NCBI GenBank assembly: GCA_033085395.1
Contig: JANQBS010000125.1
Coordinates: forward strand, 50,713 to 114,712
Source of the DNA: Xanthoparmelia taractica
Taxonomy: Eukaryota > Ascomycota > Lecanoromycetes > Lecanorales > Parmeliaceae
Direction of reading: 5' to 3'
DNA: 64,000 nucleotides
A program made the translations under genes and the position numbers. The notes beneath the pieces were generated by a model. The model ran no database searches, was not told where the DNA came from, and saw nothing but the letters and a program-made list of their open reading frames with translations. Each line of letters starts with the position of its first letter. Position 1 is the stretch's first letter. Positions 57,101-64,000 of the stretch are shown piece after piece.

Positions 57101-60100
57101 AATAATTTAATAATTATTATTAAATTTATTTTATTTATTAAGCGAGTTATTAATTAAGAGATTAGCGTTAATTACGTGAAAAATAGAGGCGTAGAGATTA
57201 TAAAAGAAGTATTATCGCTAATTATCTTAAATAATTCTTTTATTAACTTTAAGTTAATCGCTTATATAGTAATTAATAAAATTATCTTTATTAATTTAAT
57301 TTTAATAATACTTAAAAAATCGAGAATTTCTTCTTTAATCATAAGTATAAGTCTTTATTTTTAACGCTTCTTTCTTAGAATTACGATAAAGAATAAAAAT
57401 TATTCTTAATTCTTTATTATTCTTCGCTTATAATAATAATTAATAATCTTAATATTAGCGACGATATTATCGCTAAGTTAAAAAAAGATAGATTTAAAAG
57501 AAACATTATTAATTTATTTAATATTTATAACAATCTTAACTTCGTTATTAAATATAAGTATATAATAGAATTTACTCTTATAGTCTAATAGCTAATTCTT
57601 AATAACGCGATTCTAATACTTCTTTTAAATATAATTTTAAAGTATAATTTAATAATATTTAATTTATTCGATAATACGAAGATATAATATATCGAGTAAA
57701 GATTCGATATATATCTTATAAGAGATAATATCGTATTTTATAATTAATTAAATATTTCGTAGAGTGTTAATAGCTCGAACGAATTTCGATTAATACTTTT
57801 ATAAGAGATCGCTTTCTTTAAGCATTACGCTAACTTTACGCTAAATAATAATATTAAAACGCTTAAATTTATTATTTATTTAAAAGTTATTAAAAACAAT
57901 TTTCTTTTAAGTAATATCTTTAGATATATAAAAGACTTTTATCTTATAATTATCGAATTCTATCTCCCAATCGAATTATAGATATATATATTAATAATTA
58001 TTATATTTTATATTATTAAGAAATATCTTAAAGATTGTAAGAATTAATTTATTAAATTTATTCGATAAGAGATAGATAATAAAGCGTAAAGTTTTATCGT
58101 AAAGAAAGATTATTATAAATTAATAATCGTTATATAAGAGCTCGAAGAAGCTCTAAAGATTATTATGAATTAAGTTATTTTCGTGCTTATTAGACTTAAT
58201 ATATTATTTATACGATATCTATTTTATATTAATTATAGAGTATAACTTATAGATATCGCTTAATAATAAGATCGAAAGATTTATCTTAATATATACCTTA
58301 GCGAGTTTCTTAAGGTTTTAAACACTCAAATAATCGTAATATAAGTATTATATTCGCTTTAAATAGTATTTTTAAAAACGTTAAATTAGACTTAATTATG
58401 AACTTATTATAAATAGAAATATTTTTATTAATAATTATTAATATTAGAAGTATTTCTTTTTAAATATTTAAGGCGTAGAGATAGATTTACTCGCTATTAA
58501 TAGAGAAATCGCTCGAAATGAAAAAGAGAAAATAATCTTATTTTTTTAATTATTTTTTAAAGATAAGATTATAATTATCGCTTAATATTAATTATACGTC
58601 TTAAAGAATTTATATATATTTAATATTATTAATCTTATATTTTAAATTAATATTATCGAAGTTAATAATTTTTAGATTATCGATAAATTTATATATCGGG
58701 CGAGATAATTTAAAGGACTCGAAAGTAATAAATATCGAGAAATCGTAAATTAAATATTAAGTATAGACGTAGTCACGAATTTAGAGTATAGATATAATCG
58801 CTATCGTGAAAAAAATAGTAACTTACGCTCTATTAAAAGACGTAGATATTATAAACTTATAATATTTATTAAGTAGAGCTTTAGAGTTAATTATAAGATT
58901 ATAAGCGCTTAAGATATACGCGACGAAATAGCGAGCGATCTTTAATTAAGTAATCGCTATAGCGACTTTAGCGATAAGAAATTAATTCTTATTCTTATTC
59001 TTATTCTTATCTTTATCTTTATTCTTTTTAAATCTATTATTATTATCTTCTCGATCGTTATAATTATTATAATTATTATAATTATCGCGACTATTACGAT
59101 TATTACGATTATTTCTTTCGTTTTAATTATTATCTTCGCGTAAACGCTTATAATTATACTTAGCGTTAAAGTAAAAATCTTCCTTGTAAATAATATAATA
59201 TTTAATAATATAAATAAACGTGTAAAAGTTATTTAAAATAATATTACTTTAAATCTTATACTTTATAGTATTAGCTTTAAGAGAGATAAATACGATAATA
59301 CTTTAATTTATATTATTAAGAGCGTCGACGATAATAATCGATAGCGTATATATTTATAAGTTTAAGATAAAATTTATAGAATTAATTACTATATTAAGAA
59401 AGCGAGTAATTATATAATCTAATAAATACTTAATCTTATTCTTCTTATTATAAATATTATAATTTTAATTATAATACTTATAATATAAATTATATTAAGA
59501 GTCTAGCTCTTTATACAAATAATATTGTTTTTAATTTTTATTAATAATAAAGAAATTCTTATTAAATTAATTTTTAAATTCTCTTAAGATATTAATAAAT
59601 TAATCGATATACGCTTAAAAATTATTTTCATATATTAATAGAGTAAGAACTTTTAGCTTCTTTTAAGCGAGAATAAGGTTAAAAAAAGTCTTCGATTTTA
59701 TTATAAAGATTATTTTTATAGCGAATTCTTATTATAATATAAATTTTTTAATACGCTCTATTTTAAATCGTAATAGACGCTTTATTAATAATAATAACTA
59801 ATTAATTAGATTTATTTTTAATATAATATTAAAGATCTAATATTTCTAGAAAATCTTATATTTATCACTTTTATCTTTAATAATTAAAAGTATCTTTAAA
59901 TACCTCGATTTTATCGAATATATTTAAATTAATTAAGAGTTTAATTTCTTTAATTATAATACTTAGACTTTAAAGCTTAATAAAGAAATAAATAAGATAG
60001 ATAACACTAATAATATAAAGCGTGCTAGAAAATTAAAAAGCTTTTTTCTTTTAAAAATAGATTTTAATAATAATTTAGAGATTAATTATCTAGAGATAGA

Positions 60101-61233
60101 AATCGAATTAGCGCGTACGATTAAAAAATAGTTATTATCGCTATCGAAGAGATTTAAGATAATTATAAAAGTTTATAACGTATATAAGAAATCTCGTTAG
60201 GCTCTAAGATTAATTTAATATAATTTAAATTATTATTAATAAAGTTTCTTATATAATAATTTAAGAAATATATTTAAATAAAGTTTTTCTTTAAGAATTT
60301 AGAGAAAGAAGAAAAAAAATTAATATATAAGCGATATTCTTACGAGAAGATATCTATTTTTATAAATAAATACGAGTTTAAATATATTTCTCTTTTCGAG
60401 CTATCTTTATAATTAATTAACTCTTTTAATTAAAGATCTTATCTTATATACTTATAAATTCTAATTATTACGTTAATTCTCTTTCTATTACGAAAGAGAA
60501 CTTTTTTCTCTTATATATTAATATTTATAACATACGAGATAGAGATTAATTTCTCTTTTAATTAATAATCAAATTTACTTTTAACTTATTTTTAAATTTT
60601 ATTATAAATATTTCGTATTTAAGATATTAAAAATTAATTATTTATTATTAGATCTTAATATTATAAGATAAGCGATAATAATATATCGTCTCTCGCTTTT
60701 AGCTTGTTTTATATAAAAAAGCTAATAATATTTTAGAGATCTTAGCGATTACGTAATAGCGGGTATATAATAATTATAATATTTTACGCTTAATAGCGAT
60801 TTATAACGATTCTCGACAATATATTTTATATTATCTCGAATAAGATCGAATATTATTAATATTAATGCGATGAATCGATAATATAAAACTAAATTAATAG
60901 CGTGATATAGAATTTAGTATTCGCATTATTCTTACGAGCGAATTATAGTTATTTCGATTTAAAATAATTATCTTAAAGATAAAAATTATTTATAATAAAA
61001 AGATTAACGCGTAAAAGAATATATAATAGCGTCTAATAACGCTTAAAGGATTCGAAAATAATATAAATAATGCTTTAAGATATATCGTAATGTCTTTTAT
61101 AATCTATATCTTTTTTATAATAAGATATCGATACTCGATAGAACTTTTAAAGATAGCTATAATTATAATACGATAGAAAGAAAGATTATATTATATTGTA
61201 ATAATTAGTCGAATAGAGCTCGAGCTTATAATC

Positions 61234-61377
61234 TATTAAAATATAAGATAGAATACTTAATTATATTATTCTAAGTGTGTTATAAAAGATAAGTGCGATC
61301 TAACTACATAAGATCACGTAACTTAACATTTGCCAAGCCTTGATATATCACGTAAGCACGCAACTCAACTTTCAATA
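61234..61377 (-). repeat. Copia family 1 LTR (5' LTR of copy g)
   Basis: 144 bp, TATTAAAATATAAGATAG to CTTTCAATA. More mutated than the 3' LTR in its left half; the right half keeps TTGCCAAGCCTTG and ATATCACGTAAGCACG. Confidence 0.87.
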
Positions 61378-62091
61378 TTTTAAATTAAATTAATTTTAGT
61401 ATTAAATATATTTAAGCGATTATTATTTATTATAATAATTAAGATATTATAGCGCTAATTAAAAACTCTTAATTTTATACTTATATTAAATATATCGATA
61501 TTTAATATTATTATATACGAGAATAAGTTATCGTTAATATTATTTTCGAGTATATGTTAATTAATAAATAAATAGCTAATAAACTTATTAAGAGACTTTA
61601 TAAGAATAAAATCGAGTTATTTCGATTTTTAATCGGGCTAAAACGTCGATTATAATCTTTTCTAGAAAAGTAGAAAAGCTTCTAGATATCTTTTAATCGT
61701 AATTTAATAAGAATCTAATATATATTTATTAAATAAGAAGTTTTTATTTTTAAGAATTATTATATAATAAAAAGTGGAAAAATTTATATAAAATAATAAC
61801 ACGAATATAAGTATATATTCTTTTCTATTGCTACTCTACATTTACTTCTTATATAAGTATACTAATTTCACGATAGCTACTCGACGTTCGAGTTATAATC
61901 TTCGAATCTCGTATTTTAAATAGAGGATCGATAGCGTGCGAAGAGGAGTATTAAAGGTTGAGTCGCGTGTTTATGTGATATACTAAGATTTAATAAATAT
62001 CAAGTCACGTGATCTTATTTAATTAGGTTATACTTATCTTTTATAGCGAACTTAAATAATATAACTAAGTGTTCTATCTTATGTTTTAATA
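61378..62091 (+). mobile_element. Copia family 1 copy h: 3' end, plus strand
   Basis: About 570 bp that align in reverse with 1,050-1,700 of copy b (the end of the coding region and the 3' non-coding part), then the purine tract GCGAAGAGGAG and the 3' LTR at 61949-62091. The 5' part is missing; it abuts the 5' LTR of copy g at 61377. Confidence 0.78.
61949..62091 (+). repeat. Copia family 1 LTR (3' LTR of copy h)
   Basis: 143 bp, TATTAAAGGTTGAGTCG to TATGTTTTAATA. It keeps TCAAGTCACGTGATC but has lost most of the CAAGG/CCAAG hairpin to RIP. Confidence 0.85.
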
Positions 62092-62410
62092 TTTTGAATT
62101 AATAGCGAATTATAGTTATTTAGATTTTAAATAACTATTTTAAGATAAGAAATATTTACGATAAAGAAATTATTAAATTATCGCTATAACGACGTTTAGC
62201 ATCGCGATAAATATTAAGGAGTTATCGTAATAGCGATAGATTATAGTATAGCAAATCAATATCGGGTATAGCTCGGGTTTATAATCTTTTAAAATATAAG
62301 GTAGAACACTTAGTAGTTATTTTAACTAAGGAGTACTAGCTAGGAAAGCGAGATTATAAGACACGCCTTAGCATGTTACGTGATCTAGTCACGTGACTCG
62401 AATTCTAATA
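62092..62410 (-). mobile_element. Copia family 2: 5' LTR and leader, minus strand
   Basis: LTR 62287-62410, 124 bp, TTTTAAAATATAAGGTAG to CTCGAATTCTAATA, the inverse of 44295-44418. The primer site (GATTATAAACCCGAGC on the minus strand) and about 170 bp of leader follow at lower coordinates to the LTR of copy h. The LTR is well preserved (AAGGAGTACTAGCTAGGAAA, CTAGTCACGTGAC). Confidence 0.8.
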
Positions 62411-62525
62411 AAAATAATAATTAAGATTTATCGTTATATTAGAAAGAAGATAGAGAATATAAAAGCTCGTATTATTACTCTATCGAATATAGAGCGTAAG
62501 AAGAATATTAATAAGATATATCTAG
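62411..62525. other. AT-rich spacer
   Basis: 115 bp of AT-rich DNA between the family 2 LTR and the 690-bp element. A 60-codon frame that crosses it from the LTR into the next element (62393-62575) has no support as a gene. Confidence 0.4.
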
Positions 62526-63215
62526 TGTCACGAAAACGCACTTGCCAAGCCAATCAAGAGACTAAGTCTTCTTGATAATGAAGATAGAATAATAGCAATA
62601 TTCTTAATAATGAAGATAGAATATTAGTAGTCTTCTTAATAACGAAGAGGTAGTATTATATTAATAAGAAAGATTTTTCATTAATATAAAGATATGTATT
62701 ATAAGAATTAAAGTTCTCTTTATTATGCAATTAAATAGTATAATATTTTTCTTCTTTTCTTTTTAATTATAGTAAAGATAGTAAGATAAATAGTTTAAAG
62801 AGACGGCAACGTGCTTAAAACGATAGTGATATTGCCTACAATAGTAGCAATATAGTGATGCAGCAATAATAAGTGAGTTAGTGAGATTCCGACCGTCCGA
62901 GTCAGAATTCCGATAATTTTATATGCGGATCTCATCAGATAAAATGCAATTCTCCGCGGCGAAGAATTATTTCAATGAATATATAAGTACTAGTTAAGTA
63001 ATAATAAAGTAATAATGAAGAATCTCCTGAAATAGCTAATAATAGATATTTGGGCGTTGCTACTATACTATAATAGCAAGGAAGTATAGTCAGTTAGTAG
63101 AGTGTGTAAGTCTTGATTATTCTAAGTTGGAAAAATCTATCTAAGTTATTTAGCTAGCCAAGCACTTGCCTTAGCCGATTTCTTAATTGGCTTGGCAAGT
63201 GCGTTTTCCGTGACA
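62526..63215 (-). mobile_element. 690-bp element with 35-bp inverted ends and a Gypsy-like LTR
   Basis: The left end TGTCACGAAAACGCACTTGC and the complement of the right end, TGTCACGGAAAACGCACTTG, match over about 35 bases with one gap and one mismatch. The right 147 bp (63069-63215, minus) behave as a Gypsy LTR: the start TGTCACGG is like Gypsy 1, and TAGTAGCAACGC (63054-63065) is the shared primer site with one change. The interior carries a tandem of a roughly 32-bp unit (AATGAAGATAGAATA, 62,570-62,660) and unmutated DNA near 62,880-62,970. Flanking bases do not form a duplication. It may be a rearranged Gypsy end or a non-autonomous element. Confidence 0.65.
63069..63215 (-). repeat. Gypsy-like LTR inside the 690-bp element
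   Basis: 147 bp on the minus strand from TGTCACGGAAAACG to about GCTATTATA, followed after three bases by the primer site. It contains an inverted pair near its start (GCACTTGCCAAGCC and GCCAAGCACTTGCC-like) at 63,158-63,205. Confidence 0.65.
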
Positions 63216-63896
63216 ATTATAATATAATATAATTATTCTTTCTATTATATTATAGTTATAGTTATTTTTAGAAGCTTCGTTAAGTATCGATCTTATCGTA
63301 ATAAAGATATAGATTATAAAAAATACTACGATATATCTTAAAGTACTATTATTTATATTATTTTAAAATTCTTTAGGCGTTATTAAACGCTAAGTACGTA
63401 TTTCTTCTATATATTAATCTTTTTATTATAAATAATTTCTATTTTTAAAATAATTATTATAAGTTAAAATAATTATAATTCGCTTATAAAAATAATACGA
63501 ATATTAAATATTATATTACGCTATTAATTCAGTTTTATATTATTAATTCGTCGTATTAATATTAATAATATTCGTTTCTATTTAAAATAATATAAAGCGT
63601 ATTATCGAGAATCGTAGCAAATCGCTATTAAGCGTAAAATACTATAATTATTATACGCTCGCTATCACGTAATCGCTAAATTTATTATTATATTTAGCTT
63701 TTTTATATAAGATACGCTAAAAGCGAGAGACGATTTATTATTATTATTTATCTTATAATATTAAAATTTAATAATAAATAAATAATTTTTAATATATTGA
63801 ATATAAAATATTTATAATAAGAGCTAAAAATAAATTAAAGATAAATTTAATTATTAGTTAAATGATAGATTAATTCTATTTTATATATCTTAAATA
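63216..63896 (+). mobile_element. Copia family 1 copy i: leader fragment
   Basis: About 680 bp matching the Copia leader at 7,581-8,160 and 21,740-22,420, plus strand. The LTR and primer site are missing on the left, where the 690-bp element abuts, and a MITE is inserted on the right at a TA. Confidence 0.78.
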
Positions 63897-64000
63897 CGGG
63901 TCGGAAAGGTGTGGTATCCGTTGAACATAGTCGTTTTCAACTTTTTTTCAACTTTTTTTAAAAAAATTATATCTTTTTAATCTATTTATAGAATTTTATA
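63897..64000. mobile_element. MITE A, second copy, cut by the window end
   Basis: Begins CGGGTCGGAAAGGTGTGGTA right after TA (63895-63896) and matches the first 104 bases of the copy at 19945 with a handful of differences, most of them C/T. It appears younger or less mutated: CCGTTGAACATAG here against CTGTTGAATATAG there. Confidence 0.9.

Larger units (their letters stand above)
54772..61377 (-). mobile_element. Copia family 1 copy g, both LTRs, minus strand
   Basis: A full-length, RIP-dead copy of 6,606 bp, close to the 6,671 bp of copy b. The 3' LTR is 54772-54914 and the 5' LTR 61234-61377. The purine tract GCGAAGAGAAG is beside the 3' LTR and the primer site (GATTATAAGCTCGAGC, minus) beside the 5' LTR. 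The reverse transcriptase box at 56428-56439 reads YIND, as in copy b. The flanks TTATC (left) and TTTTA (right) do not match, so either a duplication was lost through recombination between copies, or the two LTRs did not arrive together. Confidence 0.85.

Noticed and set aside
62393..62575. Basic 60-codon protein
   Set aside because: It spans the end of a family 2 LTR, a spacer and the start of the 690-bp element; no conserved motif.
1..64000. Mitochondrial or protist AT-rich genome
   Set aside because: The AT richness is limited to repeats, is transition-biased between copies, and surrounds a normal nuclear gene with spliceosomal introns.

Overview
The window looks like a gene-poor, AT-rich compartment of a filamentous ascomycete (Pezizomycotina) nuclear genome. 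Two things support this. First, a short island of normal base composition (about 40,690-43,830) carries genes with 51- and 74-nt introns of fungal type (GTNNGT donors, CTGAY branch sites). Second, the other roughly 60 kb is about 20 percent G+C in the lines I sampled, poor in CpA/TpG, rich in TpA and full of stop codons. Copies of the same repeat differ mainly by C-to-T and G-to-A changes. That is the signature of repeat-induced point mutation (RIP). The species cannot be named from the sequence.

The AT-rich DNA is a nested stack of dead mobile elements whose ends can often be placed to the base. Copia family 1 (about 144-bp LTRs, primer site like GGTTATGAGCCC) is the main repeat. One truncated plus-strand copy (600 to about 16,350) is broken by a complete minus-strand copy (905-7575, TSD CGAAG) and by a complete Gypsy element (8424-15561, TSD ATTTC). 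A 5' part of a second Gypsy copy follows (about 16,350-19,821), then an 18-bp minisatellite split by a 272-bp TA-flanked MITE. A second complete plus-strand Copia (21563-39304, TSD CGAAT) holds another complete Gypsy (23358-30295, TSD AAAAT), a solo LTR (31990-32143, TSD ATAAT) and two oppositely oriented copies of a 650-670 bp inverted-repeat element. One of those two is broken by a Fot1/pogo element (34411-37012), which is itself broken by a 678-bp miniature LTR element with 90-bp LTRs (34556-35233). The Copia itself sits inside a third copy of the inverted-repeat element, so five insertions are nested.

The gene island holds one intact gene, a three-exon alpha/beta hydrolase of the ABHD4/ABHD5/Cld1 family (542 aa; GHSLG nucleophile motif and an H(X)4D motif formed only by splicing). 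It also holds a convergent small membrane-protein gene that carries two compensating frameshifts, and a possible gene remnant cut off at the island's left edge.

Right of the island are a Copia of a second family (from 44295, 124-bp LTR) with a fresh-looking 184-bp solo LTR in it, then a run of minus-strand Copia family 1 copies (about 48,985-61,377, the last with both LTRs), plus-strand fragments, a second family 2 LTR, a 690-bp element with 35-bp inverted ends and a Gypsy-like LTR and primer site, and a second MITE copy cut by the window end. No tRNA, rRNA, CRISPR or bacterial-type feature was seen. I found no convincing new functional system. The most unusual items are the miniature LTR element, the five-level nest, the near-identical inverted arms around 7.4 kb and the double-frameshift gene.
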